Positions 17,753 to 25,760 of a DNA stretch of 64,000 nt are shown here, one piece after another. The translations under genes and the position numbers were made by a program. Every line of letters begins with the position of its first letter. The first letter of the stretch is position 1. The notes under the pieces are model-generated. The model saw nothing but the letters and a program-made list of their open reading frames with translations. It searched no databases and was not told the origin of the DNA. This stretch comes from Rheinheimera sp. 1928-s (GTDB lineage: Bacteria; Pseudomonadota; Gammaproteobacteria; Enterobacterales; Alteromonadaceae). The stretch covers positions 434,001-498,000 of the forward strand of contig NZ_JARIXP010000004.1 in assembly GCF_029269265.1 (NCBI RefSeq). Reading direction: 5' to 3'.

Positions 17753-18682
17753 CTAATCAGTATGCAACCATTTCCGCACGGATTCGGCTAATTCATCCGG
17801 GTTAAATTTCGCAATAAAATCATCTGCGCCCACTTTTTGTACCATTTGCTGATTAAAAACACCGCTGAGCGATGTATGTAAAATCACATGCAAGGGTTTC
17901 AGCCTCGGATCCAGGCGAATTTCTGCAGTCAGGGTATAGCCGTCCATTTCTGGCATTTCTATATCAGAAATCAACAGCCCCACTTTATCAGTGACCGAAT
18001 TTTGACAGGCCGCTGCGGTCTCTTGTAGATAAGTTAAAGCTTCACGGCCATTATTGACCAGGTGCATCTGCACCCCTAAACCTTCTAAAGCGCGTTTCAC
18101 CTGATTCCGTGCTACAGCGGAGTCATCGGCAATCAGAATGAGTCTGTCCCCCAAATCTTCACTAATAGTCGAAGTGACGACATTGCTGCTGATCATTGTG
18201 GGTGACGGTGAAATTTCTTCGAGAATTTTCTCAACATCAATAATTTCAACCAGCTCTTTATCAATTTCAGTGATTGCGGTCAGGTAGCTCTGTTTACCAC
18301 CAGTACCTTTTGGCGGTGGCATAATGGCAGACCAATTGATATTGATGATTCGTTCAACAGACTGGACTAAGAACCCCTGCACAGAACGATTGTATTCAGC
18401 GATGATAATAAAACAGTCTTTGGTATTTTCTATAGCACGGCCACCAGTGGCCAAACTCAAGTCAATTACAGAAATCGTCTGACCGCGGATATGGGCAATA
18501 CCTCTGACGTATTTATTACGTTTTGGAATAGCGGTTAAAGGAGGACACTGCAGTACTTCACGTACTTTAAACACATTAATACCAAAACGCTGGCGACCAC
18601 TGAGGCGAAATAACAAAAGTTCCAGTCTGTTCTGACCCACCAATTGAGTGCGCTGATTGACTGAATCCAGAATACCCGCCAT
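17753..18682 (-). CDS. cheV: Chemotaxis coupling protein CheV
   Basis: CheV, 309 residues, couples receptors to CheA and adapts the signal. The N-terminal CheW-like domain spans about 10-165 (RFGINVFKVREVLQCP; GIAHIRGQTISVIDL). The C-terminal receiver domain (about 182-305) has the acidic pair in LIADDSAVAR, the phosphoacceptor Asp in LLISDIEMPEMDGYTL, and the Lys in FIAKFNPDEL, so all key residues are intact. It is divergent from flgA, as in Vibrio and Shewanella. Confidence 0.96.
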   Translation of the reverse strand: MAGILDSVNQRTQLVGQNRLELLLFRLSGRQRFGINVFKVREVLQCPPLTAIPKRNKYVRGIAHIRGQTISVIDLSLATGGRAIENTKDCFIIIAEYNRSVQGFLVQSVERIININWSAIMPPPKGTGGKQSYLTAITEIDKELVEIIDVEKILEEISPSPTMISSNVVTSTISEDLGDRLILIADDSAVARNQVKRALEGLGVQMHLVNNGREALTYLQETAAACQNSVTDKVGLLISDIEMPEMDGYTLTAEIRLDPRLKPLHVILHTSLSGVFNQQMVQKVGADDFIAKFNPDELAESVRKWLHTD

Positions 18683-18726
18683 AGAAGACTCCCCTGCCTG
18701 AAAGAATTAGTGCCCCCTAAGAAATC

Positions 18727-18741
18727 GGGAACGATTCTTGC
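18727..18741 (+). promoter_or_regulatory. Possible sigma54 promoter of flgA
   Basis: GGGAAC-GATTC-TTGC keeps the invariant GG-N10-GC but departs from consensus elsewhere. It is about 89 bases before flgA. The same gap also holds an inverted repeat, ACATAC/GTATGT at 18778-18793, and an isolated GCCGATAA (18805-18812) without a matching -35. Confidence 0.4.
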
Positions 18742-18829
18742 TTAGGTCACGCTAGGATGAAAAATGACTGAAAATTGACATACTTATGTATGTTATAACC
18801 CTTTGCCGATAAAGCATAGCTGAAACCAT

Positions 18830-19531
18830 ATGAAAATGTACGATAATTTTTTGAAATACCCCCTGCTTTGCGCTTTGTCCGCAGCAGTGTTTTGTGCAGC
18901 ATTTTCGCTACAGGCGGCAAGTTTCAGCCCGCAACAATTAACAGCGGCAGCAAAGGAATGGCTGGAGCAGCAGAAAGAAATTCCACAAGGTGCGCAAAGT
19001 CAGATCTCAACTCTGGACTCACGTCTGGGGCATAAAACCTGTGATCAGCCTTTGCAGTTTAGTTTTGCAGGTCCGGTCGGCAATCAGGCGACTGTACAAA
19101 TTCGCTGTCAAAGCCCGCAAACATGGCAATTATTTGTCGCAGTTCGTTTTAGCCAGCAAACAGAAGCTGTGCTGAGTTTGCGAAATATAGCTTTAGGTTC
19201 TTTAATCACTGCCGATATGTTAACGCTTGGACAAGCAGATCTGAGGTTGACCCGGGGTTCTTTAATTAAAAACCCGGCTTCAGTACTGGGAGCCAGAGTG
19301 AAAAGAAGCCTGTCAGCAGGACAAGTTGTGACATTGCAGGATCTTTGTCTTGTATGTAAAGGCGATATAGTTACAATTAGTGGATTGAATAACGGTCTTG
19401 AAGTCAGGGCTGTAGGAATAGCTCAGATGGATGGCATTCTTGGTGACCAGATCCAGGTAACCAACAGACAGTCCAACAGAACCATAGTCGCAGAAGTAGT
19501 TGCAGTGAAAAAAGTTGCAATAAAATTTTAA
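18830..19531 (+). CDS. flgA: P-ring assembly chaperone FlgA
   Basis: FlgA, 233 residues, a periplasmic chaperone needed to polymerise FlgI into the P ring. The N-terminal signal peptide is KYPLLCALSAAVFCAAFSLQA. The C-terminal SAF-type half contains LRNIALGSLITADMLTLGQADLR and the conserved LGARVKRSLSAGQVVTLQDLC, then a beta-rich end. The ATG at 18836 is an alternative start. It is divergent from cheV and followed by flgM. Confidence 0.93.
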   Translation: MKMYDNFLKYPLLCALSAAVFCAAFSLQAASFSPQQLTAAAKEWLEQQKEIPQGAQSQISTLDSRLGHKTCDQPLQFSFAGPVGNQATVQIRCQSPQTWQLFVAVRFSQQTEAVLSLRNIALGSLITADMLTLGQADLRLTRGSLIKNPASVLGARVKRSLSAGQVVTLQDLCLVCKGDIVTISGLNNGLEVRAVGIAQMDGILGDQIQVTNRQSNRTIVAEVVAVKKVAIKF

Positions 19532-19539
19532 ATTCTGAC

Positions 19540-19566
19540 TAAAGTTTTGTCGACCGCTGCCGTTAT
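19540..19566 (+). promoter_or_regulatory. Sigma28 promoter of flgMN
   Basis: TAAAGTTT, 11 bases, GCCGTTAT: a perfect -35 box and a near-consensus -10, 42 bases before the flgM ATG and just after the flgA stop. This fits FlgM being boosted by its own target, FliA. Confidence 0.82.
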
Positions 19567-19607
19567 ACAAAGTAAGGGATCCGAAACCGGATAGAGAGGA
19601 TAGAAAA

Positions 19608-19949
19608 ATGGCGATCAATGTAAACACAGGCCTGCCAGTCACTCAACAAGTGAAAGCAGATAAAGCCGAACAACAAAACGTTCAAAAACAGCAGGTTGTG
19701 CAACAACAGGCCGTTCAGCAGCAAGCCACTACAGGCACAGCTGCACAAAAACAGGATTCAGTGTCGCTGACGTCTCAGGCGCAGCAATTCAGTAAAGCTC
19801 AGGAGAAGGCCAAAGCCAGCTCAGGTATTGATCAAGAGAAAGTTGATAAGATCAAACAAGAGATTTCTGAAGGCAAATACAAAGTGAATGTAGAACAACT
19901 GGCGCGTCGTATTGTCCAGTTTGAAGGCGAGTTTTTCAATAAAAAATGA
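19608..19949 (+). CDS. flgM: Anti-sigma28 factor FlgM
   Basis: FlgM, 113 residues, binds FliA and blocks late flagellar genes until it is exported through the finished hook. The N-terminal two thirds are disordered and Gln/Ala-rich; the C-terminal helix region (about 70-113, KVDKIKQEISEGKYKVNVEQLARRIVQFE) is the FliA-binding part. A GAGAGGA ribosome site precedes the ATG. It overlaps flgN by 4 bases. Confidence 0.94.
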   Translation: MAINVNTGLPVTQQVKADKAEQQNVQKQQVVQQQAVQQQATTGTAAQKQDSVSLTSQAQQFSKAQEKAKASSGIDQEKVDKIKQEISEGKYKVNVEQLARRIVQFEGEFFNKK

Positions 19950-20380
19950 GTACCGCCAACTCCTCTATTCTCACCCTGCTAAATGAGCAAGAGCAGCACC
20001 TGGATGTGCTGTTTTTGTTGCTTCAGAGGGAACTGGACGCCATCCGGACCCGCGATGTTGAAGCACTCAAAAGTAATACCGAAGAAAAAATCCAACTCCT
20101 TGAACTGGTTCAGACTGCGGATCAACAACTAGCTGTATTACCCGAACTGGCTGAAGCAAAAGAACAAAGTTGGTTTCAGGAGCATTTACAGCGTCTTGAA
20201 GAAAAGCTGGCTCAGTGTAAATTCCAAAATCAGGTGAACAGCCAAAGCGTGGAACAAAGCCAGTTAGTGATTGAACGTTTTAAAACCGAGTTGTTACAAA
20301 GCCGTGGCCGTGCAGGGTTAACCTACACCAATAAAGGCAAAGCGGCTCAGGTAGATAAAGGGCCAGGCATTAAAGCCTAG
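19946..20380 (+). CDS. flgN: Flagellar export chaperone FlgN
   Basis: FlgN, 144 residues, a cytoplasmic chaperone for FlgK and FlgL. It is predicted to be mostly helical, with LNEQEQHLDVLFLLLQRELDAIRTRDVEAL at the N terminus and a charged C-terminal helix. Its ATGA overlap with flgM and shared sigma28 promoter make it part of a flgMN unit that ends in a terminator. Confidence 0.92.
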   Translation: MSTANSSILTLLNEQEQHLDVLFLLLQRELDAIRTRDVEALKSNTEEKIQLLELVQTADQQLAVLPELAEAKEQSWFQEHLQRLEEKLAQCKFQNQVNSQSVEQSQLVIERFKTELLQSRGRAGLTYTNKGKAAQVDKGPGIKA

Positions 20381-20397
20381 ACGCTCCGTTACCCGAC

Positions 20398-20427
20398 AAA
20401 AAAAACCGTCATCTGACGGTTTTTTTG
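20398..20427. terminator. Bidirectional terminator between flgN and flgP
   Basis: A 10-bp stem (20401-20410 with 20415-20424) with a 4-base loop, an A-run before it and a T-run after it. It serves the convergent flgN (+) and flgP (-). Confidence 0.9.
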
Positions 20428-20448
20428 ATCTGAAGGCTGCACCCGCTA

Positions 20449-20907
20449 TTAATAGTACTTCACATTCTTTATGCGGCGAGCAGGTTGGCTGTTTAAATAC
20501 AGGTCATACACCTGTTTAAAATCCAGTTCCAGCTCTGTGGCGTATACATCGCCCACCGGATAAGTTTTCACTACCCGGGCACCACGAATAATGCCACTGA
20601 CAGAGGAGCTCAACTGGTCGTTGCCTACCATCATTTGCTGCATATTGGCGCGGGCGTCAATTCTTTGGCCATAAACCTGCTCTGCCAGCTCACGATAAGC
20701 CTCCAGCTTAGAGGCTTTCATCGCCATCAACATTCGTTCCTGCTCAGTGGCTCCAGGTTGTTGACTTAATGGCGCATAACCCACAGCTTTCAGTACCGGA
20801 AAACGTTCTGGTTCAACAGTTTCCCATTCTACATGCCGATCCGCTACCAAACTGCAGCCCGGTAATAAGGTCAGTAACAATGCGCTGATTGTCAGTTTGT
20901 TCATCAT
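20449..20907 (-). CDS. flgP: Flagellar outer-membrane lipoprotein FlgP (LPP20 family)
   Basis: FlgP, about 152 residues. The start at 20907 (MMNKLTISALLLTLLPGC) is preferred over 20964 because AGAGG lies 6 bases ahead and it gives a proper lipoprotein signal with lipidated Cys18. The LPP20-type core runs from AVGYAPLSQQPGATEQERMLMAMKASKLEAYRELAEQVYGQ to VYATELELDFKQVYDLY. In Vibrio and Campylobacter FlgP forms the basal disk under the outer membrane around the polar flagellum. It is divergent from flgT. Confidence 0.88.
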   Translation of the reverse strand: MMNKLTISALLLTLLPGCSLVADRHVEWETVEPERFPVLKAVGYAPLSQQPGATEQERMLMAMKASKLEAYRELAEQVYGQRIDARANMQQMMVGNDQLSSSVSGIIRGARVVKTYPVGDVYATELELDFKQVYDLYLNSQPARRIKNVKYY

Positions 20908-20953
20908 GGTGTGCCTCTGCCCACTTTCGCTTAATTTCATCAAGATAAAGAAT

Positions 20954-20968
20954 GCACAATCCATGCCT
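20954..20968 (-). promoter_or_regulatory. Sigma54-like promoter of flgP
   Basis: Minus-strand AGGCAT-GGATT-GTGC keeps GG-N10-GC, 47 bases before the flgP start. Confidence 0.5.
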
Positions 20969-21007
20969 TTTCTATAAATGAAGTTTTATTGGTAGAAACA
21001 CGAATTC

Positions 21008-21022
21008 AGGCATAGCTTTTGC
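21008..21022 (+). promoter_or_regulatory. Sigma54 promoter of flgT
   Basis: AGGCAT-AGCTT-TTGC with GG-N10-GC, 37 bases before the flgT ATG and back to back with the flgP promoter. Confidence 0.65.
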
Positions 21023-21058
21023 TTCGTACTCACTTAATTACTTTATTGAGGATTTGTC

Positions 21059-22216
21059 ATGCGTCTATCTGCGCTCAGCTTATCAATGCTGGCATTGCCA
21101 CTGGTTTGTGGCAATGCCATGGCTGATTGGTACGAGGCAACAGGTCAGGCCGTGTTGCGCTCTGGTGATACTAAAGCAGCAAGAACAGCTGCCACCGAAG
21201 ATGCGGTGCGTAAAGCCCTGCTTTATTCAGGGGCCTCTATCCGCACAGTGCAACAAGTGACTGACGGCTTATTGACTCAGGAGTCTATGGTTTTACAAAC
21301 TCAGGGCGAAGTCCAGCATGTACAAATAGTCTCAGAGACTGAAGAATACGGCTATATCAATGTCACTATCCGTGCTGATATTTATCCGGATCAAAATCAG
21401 TGTGCCAATCTGCAACTGAAAAAAGAGCTACTGATCAGCCCATTTATCATTGAGAACCGTGAACAGGCTATTGCAGGGCAATTGTACGAGCTGGATCAAG
21501 CCAGTACCAGTTTGTTTATTCAGAAACTGGAAGAGTCCTCCGGTTCAAGCCTGATTAAACTGCTGCCTCAATCTATCAGGCAAAAAGAACTGAGTTATGC
21601 CGACCGCAGCGCCTTACAACGTAATTATGGCGGCCGCTATTTGCTCAAAGCCAGTTTGGGAGATGTCTCTTTAGGAGAGCGTGTTGGCAGCAACTGGACT
21701 TTTTGGTCCGACCCGGACCGTGAACGTTTTTATCAGCTGCAGCTGGAGTTATCTGATATTCAGGAACAAAAAGTATTGCTGAACCAGAAATATCAAACCT
21801 CTGCCGTATGGGGTTTTCGTGACACTACAGTGATCAGTCCAAAAACCCAGCGTTTCTGGCAAACAGACTACGGCAGGTCCATCGAGCGGGTATTAAACGC
21901 AGCAGCTCAGGATGTAGAAGAAGCGTTACGCTGTGAAACCATACTGGCTGATATCACTCTGGTGGATCAGCACAAAGTGCTGTTGAACCTTGGCAGCAAA
22001 CAAGGGTTAAAACTTGGCGACGAACTTACTATTCTGCATCGTCGCCAGCACAAAGACAGTTTAGGTCAATTGCAGGATCAACTGACTATCAGTGAACTGA
22101 AAGTGAAAGTGACTGAACTGACCCATCAGAACGCCTGGGCACAGAGTGTGAATATGGACTTATTAGCTAATGTTCAGGTTGGCGATGCAGCAACTTTGGT
22201 CCAAGAGCAAAGGTAG
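21059..22216 (+). CDS. flgT: Flagellar H-ring protein FlgT
   Basis: FlgT, 385 residues, builds the H ring around the LP ring of polar sheathed-type motors and helps recruit the stator rings. A Sec signal peptide (about 1-22, ending GNAMA) is followed by an N-terminal domain (ATGQAVLRSGDTKAARTAATEDAVRKALLYSGA), a middle domain (about 130-270), and a C-terminal beta domain (LLNLGSKQGLKLGDELTIL). The start is immediately preceded by GAGGATTTGTC. Confidence 0.92.
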   Translation: MRLSALSLSMLALPLVCGNAMADWYEATGQAVLRSGDTKAARTAATEDAVRKALLYSGASIRTVQQVTDGLLTQESMVLQTQGEVQHVQIVSETEEYGYINVTIRADIYPDQNQCANLQLKKELLISPFIIENREQAIAGQLYELDQASTSLFIQKLEESSGSSLIKLLPQSIRQKELSYADRSALQRNYGGRYLLKASLGDVSLGERVGSNWTFWSDPDRERFYQLQLELSDIQEQKVLLNQKYQTSAVWGFRDTTVISPKTQRFWQTDYGRSIERVLNAAAQDVEEALRCETILADITLVDQHKVLLNLGSKQGLKLGDELTILHRRQHKDSLGQLQDQLTISELKVKVTELTHQNAWAQSVNMDLLANVQVGDAATLVQEQR

Positions 22217-22354
22217 GTCAGCGCTTCTGGATCAGAGCGCCCTGCTTTTGTCATAACGAAGTTCAGCAAGATGACAGATTTGTTCAATAAAGAACCTGTT
22301 GAATTGACTGGAGTTCACAGCGCTCAATGGATGTGGTAGCTTAGCCCTCCTGTT

Positions 22355-22429
22355 CGCTCCATAGTTAAATGGATATAACGGCCCCCTCCTAAGGGGCAGT
22401 TACAGGTTCGATTCCTGTTGGGGCGGCCA
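22355..22429 (+). tRNA. tRNA-Arg (anticodon CCU)
   Basis: A 75-base tRNA including an encoded CCA. The acceptor stem is CGCTCCA paired with TGGGGCG. The D arm is GTTAAATGGATATAAC. The anticodon stem GCCCC/GGGGC encloses loop CTCCTAA with anticodon CCT at 22388-22390. The T arm is ACAGGTTCGATTCCTGT and the discriminator base is G. It reads AGG codons. It lies alone between flgT and the flgO genes. Confidence 0.95.
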
Positions 22430-22488
22430 TCTTTTCCAAGTGCTGTTTTGCGGCACAACCTTACTGACTCTCTTTACAAGTATCAGGC

Positions 22489-23400
22489 TTACAGCTGTTG
22501 TAACACCAAAGCCGGAATTAACGTACTTGCTGAGCTGATGACGACATTATTCCTGGTAGAAACCACTCTGCTGGTGATTTGCAAACCACGACGTGTCGGA
22601 GTCATAGTACCTGTCAGGACATAATCAATGCCCTGAGGATTTCTGAGTTTTGATGTAGTGCGGGATAAAGATAAATCGCCTGTTGGACCTACAGTAATAT
22701 TTTTCGTCAGTTTGTATTCAATCACTGCAGCACCATAACCAGGCAATACGGTACTCAACTCTTCAGCAAGCTGGTTACCTATTGTGCTGGTGTGTTCAAG
22801 CTGCGAATCAAACAAAACAAAACTCGCTACCCCTACTTTGGCGCCCTGCAATTGCTGATTTCCGGCCAGTTTAAAGGCCAGTTGCGCCACATAGTCACTC
22901 AATGATTTACGGCTTTGAATGAACTGGGGAGCCGAGTTATACAACTGAGGATCTGCAGCAGCCACAGCTAATTCAGAAGGTAAAGTTCTGCGGCTAAATT
23001 GTTTTACCCTCAAACCCGGAATAGGCTGACCATTGTTCACTGCAGCACTGTCTAATTGAGACTGCTGTGTCATACCCATGGCAGGCTCAGCCTCCTGAAA
23101 AGGTTGAGTCAGGCCAAACCATTCAGTGTCTCTGTTCTGTGTCGTTGCACTTTGTGTGTGGGAGCTTTCGGATGAAGAATCAGAGTCACATTTACAAAGT
23201 TCAGTGGATGAGCTGACCACTACGGAGCTTTCAGTGAAACCTTCGTCAGCCATCTGGTGGCTATCAGCTGTAGCAGACGAACTGGGGGTAACTTCTGTAC
23301 TGCCAGTGCTTGAAGCAGCGCAACCGGATAAACACAGCACAGCTGCTATTAACAGTGCTTTGGCTGATTCAGAGGCCATAGTTGAATTCAATGAGTTCAT
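22489..23400 (-). CDS. flgO: FlgO-family flagellar outer-membrane lipoprotein, long form
   Basis: About 303 residues. The ATG at 23400 (weak GGAT site) is preferred to a TTG at 23418. The lipobox CLSGC gives lipidated Cys27. A long low-complexity Ser/Thr/Glu linker (about 28-110, with CKCDSDSSSESS) precedes a C-terminal FlgO domain (about 150-303: SDYVAQLAFKLAG, VGVASFVLFD, GDLSLSR, YVLTGTM, ISSASTLIPALV). FlgO in Vibrio is an outer-membrane protein needed for full motility. It is the last of three adjacent FlgO-type genes and starts 22 bases after the second. Confidence 0.85.
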   Translation of the reverse strand: MNSLNSTMASESAKALLIAAVLCLSGCAASSTGSTEVTPSSSATADSHQMADEGFTESSVVVSSSTELCKCDSDSSSESSHTQSATTQNRDTEWFGLTQPFQEAEPAMGMTQQSQLDSAAVNNGQPIPGLRVKQFSRRTLPSELAVAAADPQLYNSAPQFIQSRKSLSDYVAQLAFKLAGNQQLQGAKVGVASFVLFDSQLEHTSTIGNQLAEELSTVLPGYGAAVIEYKLTKNITVGPTGDLSLSRTTSKLRNPQGIDYVLTGTMTPTRRGLQITSRVVSTRNNVVISSASTLIPALVLQQL

Positions 23401-23422
23401 AAAGTTATCCAGTTTCAACCTG

Positions 23423-24169
23423 TTAAGGTGTCCCAGCTGCTTTTAACTGCAACAAAGGTGCACTATGTGTTGCCTTTAACGCCTGCACCACATTTTGTGG
23501 AATAAAGGCCTGGGCCGATGCCAGCACTTTTTTATCGTTTACATTGACCATTCTGGCATTAACAATAACGCCACCATGATGGCGAACTAAGGTTCCGCCC
23601 AACACAACACTAATGGGGTACTGCTGAGTCAGCTCAAGGAAATCGCGGCTAAAGGTAAAATCACCAGTGGGAGTCACTCGAATATAATCTGTGGTTTTAA
23701 AATCTGTTACCGCTATACCAAACTGTGTAGCTTCATGCATAAAAGCCTCTGAGAGTTGATTCCCCAACAAATCACCTTGCTGGTAATCCCCGTCCAGATA
23801 AACAAAACTAGTCACCCCTACACTAAAAGTTGTACTTAACACTTCCAGATTGGCCGCTAAATCATGCATCAGACTTTGCACATAGTGATTGACCGTAATG
23901 GCAGGTTCAGGCTTGTAGCTATGTAACTTCATTCCTGCCATCCGGGCGTTTTGTACTGTGGCGCTATCGTATTGATTAACATAAAGCTCGTCCGAACTCG
24001 CTACAGGTTGATCCTTTTTATAGGTCACACGGCCTTGTTGCAGCTCAACCTTGTTGGCTGGCAAAGCAGGCCTGCCTTCAGAGTCAGTATCAATCAAAGG
24101 CGTACAACCGGAAACAGAGGCAACAGCAATGATGCTGCACAAAACAAAAAGCTGGTTATAGGTAGTCAT
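23423..24169 (-). CDS. FlgO-family lipoprotein, second paralogue
   Basis: 248 residues with lipobox SVSGC, lipidated Cys22. The FlgO domain spans about 95-245: NHYVQSLMHDLAANLE, VGVTSFVYLDGDYQQGDLLGNQLSEAF, RVTPTGDFTFSRDFLEL, VVLGGTLVRHHGGVIVNARMVNVNDKKVLASAQAFIPQNVV. Alignment by eye with the neighbours shows the same order of strands and helices. It starts 3 bases after the stop of the first FlgO gene, with GGAG 9 bases before the ATG, so it is co-transcribed. Confidence 0.85.
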   Translation of the reverse strand: MTTYNQLFVLCSIIAVASVSGCTPLIDTDSEGRPALPANKVELQQGRVTYKKDQPVASSDELYVNQYDSATVQNARMAGMKLHSYKPEPAITVNHYVQSLMHDLAANLEVLSTTFSVGVTSFVYLDGDYQQGDLLGNQLSEAFMHEATQFGIAVTDFKTTDYIRVTPTGDFTFSRDFLELTQQYPISVVLGGTLVRHHGGVIVNARMVNVNDKKVLASAQAFIPQNVVQALKATHSAPLLQLKAAGTP

Positions 24170-24172
24170 CGA

Positions 24173-24769
24173 TTAAGACTCCGAATTGCGATACAACTTA
24201 TTATGGCGCAACTGCAACTGTTCGTTTGGCCATAACACATCTACAGGAATAACACTGGAAGCCGCAGCTAACACTTGCTGGCTTTTCAGGTCGATTAATT
24301 TGGCATTGACCGTGATATAGACTTCGCCTTCGGTCAGGGTTCCGGTGATCACATAACGCGCCTGTTGATTTTGTGCCAACAGACTTAAATCGCGTCCTAA
24401 CGAATTTTCATAGCCTGTATGCACTAACACCGCATCATTTAAACGTATTTCACTCACCTGATACCCCAGTTGAGTAGCGACAGTTTGCATACTTTCCTGC
24501 AACTGCAGGGAGGCATTGTAGCTGGAATTGCGGCTGGTATCAGGAGCCATCAATTGCACGTCAGCAAAAGTAGTGACGGCTATAGCGCCGGATTCCAGAG
24601 GCTGTAATTTGTGAAACAGCTGATCAGCCAGCCGCTCGGTATAAAACAATAAGGGAGGATGCTGCGCCGCTTTTGAGAGTTCCACAGGATCGGCAAGATC
24701 TTGCCCTTGCGGCAAAGAACTGCAGCTGCATAACAGCAGTACTGTAATGACTGACCCGAATATTCGCAC
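24173..24769 (-). CDS. FlgO-family lipoprotein, first paralogue (short)
   Basis: 198 residues from a GTG start with GGGGG five bases ahead. The signal peptide ends LLCSC, lipidated Cys16. Almost the whole mature protein is the FlgO domain: YTERLADQLFHKLQPLESGAIAVTTFADV, LQESMQTVATQLGYQVSEIRLNDAVLV, ARYVITGTLTEGEVYITVNAKLIDLKSQQVLAAASSVIPVDVLW. It is the promoter-proximal gene of the trio, behind a strong sigma54 site. Confidence 0.85.
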   Translation of the reverse strand: MRIFGSVITVLLLCSCSSLPQGQDLADPVELSKAAQHPPLLFYTERLADQLFHKLQPLESGAIAVTTFADVQLMAPDTSRNSSYNASLQLQESMQTVATQLGYQVSEIRLNDAVLVHTGYENSLGRDLSLLAQNQQARYVITGTLTEGEVYITVNAKLIDLKSQQVLAAASSVIPVDVLWPNEQLQLRHNKLYRNSES

Positions 24770-24817
24770 TGTAGCCCCCGGTGTTGGTGTTGCTTGCTGA
24801 TCACTGTCAGATACACA

Positions 24818-24832
24818 GCAAAATTAATGCCA
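24818..24832 (-). promoter_or_regulatory. Sigma54 promoter of the flgO trio
   Basis: Minus-strand TGGCAT-TAATT-TTGC is a near-consensus -24/-12 element 49 bases before the GTG start of the first flgO-type gene. It ties the trio to the flagellar regulon. Confidence 0.8.
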
Positions 24833-24897
24833 TGAAGTTTTTGACGGTTTTTGCAATCCCGTAATTCGCCAGACTCGGTACCGTGGAGCATATGGAC

Positions 24898-24918
24898 GGG
24901 AGGGGACAAGCCCCTCCC
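24898..24918. repeat. REP-like palindrome after thyA
   Basis: GGGAGGGG (24898-24905) and CCCCTCCC (24911-24918) form a perfect 8-bp arm around ACAAG, just past the thyA stop. There is no T-run, so it resembles an extragenic palindrome more than a terminator. Confidence 0.5.
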
Positions 24919-24926
24919 CTACAGGT

Positions 24927-25760
24927 TTATATCGCTATGGGGGCTTTGATCGCAGGATGCGCCAAATAATTGACCAGCTCAAAGTCGTCGATACTAAAAC
25001 CAAAGATATCTTTGATAGCCGGATTTAATTTCATTTGAGGTAAAGGATGCGGTGTGCGGCTTAGCTGCTCGTTCACCTGCTCCATGTGATTGCTGTACAA
25101 ATGGGCGTCGCCAAAGGTATGCACAAAATCGCCTGGAGTTAAATCACAAACCTGAGCCACCATCATGGTCAACAATGCATAACTTGCGATATTAAAAGGC
25201 ACACCAAGGAAAATGTCGGCGCTGCGCTGGTATAACTGACAAGACAATTTGCCATCATGCACATAAAACTGAAATAAAGTATGGCAAGGCGGTAAAGCCT
25301 GTTTGCCCATAGCCGCATTGTCTTTAGGGCTGAATTTGGTATCTGGTAATACAGCAGGATTCCAACCGCTGACGATTAAACGCCGTGAATCCGGATTGGT
25401 TTTAATGTCATGGATAAGTTGACTGATTTGGTCGATAGTGCGGCCATCCGGCGTTTGCCAACTGCGCCACTGCGCACCATAAACCGGGCCTAAATCGCCC
25501 TGCTCTGTTGCCCATTCATCCCAAATACTGACCTTGTTGTCCTTCAGATACTGGATGTTGGTGTCGCCTTTGAGGAACCACAACAGCTCATGAATAATAG
25601 AGCGCAGGTGACATTTTTTGGTGGTCACTAAAGGAAAGCCCGCACTTAAATCAAAGCGCATCTGATAACCAAACACACTGATAGTGCCTGTGCCTGTGCG
25701 GTCTGATTTTTTATGACCATGTTCCAGCACATGGCGCATTAAGTCTAAATACTGCTTCAT
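24927..25760 (-). CDS. thyA: Thymidylate synthase
   Basis: ThyA, 277 residues, makes dTMP from dUMP using methylenetetrahydrofolate. The catalytic cysteine is Cys159 in [13 protein letters not shown]. Also present are [18 protein letters not shown] near the N terminus, the [20 protein letters not shown] dUMP-site segment, and HLYSNHMEQ. It is about 13 residues longer than the E. coli enzyme, from a short insertion. It overlaps lgt by 4 bases (ATGA), the common lgt-thyA arrangement. Confidence 0.98.
   Translation of the reverse strand: MKQYLDLMRHVLEHGHKKSDRTGTGTISVFGYQMRFDLSAGFPLVTTKKCHLRSIIHELLWFLKGDTNIQYLKDNKVSIWDEWATEQGDLGPVYGAQWRSWQTPDGRTIDQISQLIHDIKTNPDSRRLIVSGWNPAVLPDTKFSPKDNAAMGKQALPPCHTLFQFYVHDGKLSCQLYQRSADIFLGVPFNIASYALLTMMVAQVCDLTPGDFVHTFGDAHLYSNHMEQVNEQLSRTPHPLPQMKLNPAIKDIFGFSIDDFELVNYLAHPAIKAPIAI

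Noticed and set aside
18805-18812. GCCGATAA before flgA as a sigma28 promoter.
   Set aside because: There is no -35 match 11 bases upstream; a weak sigma54 site is at least as likely.
22355-22429. Genomic island integrated at the tRNA.
   Set aside because: Both sides are flagellar genes, and there is no integrase or repeated tRNA end.
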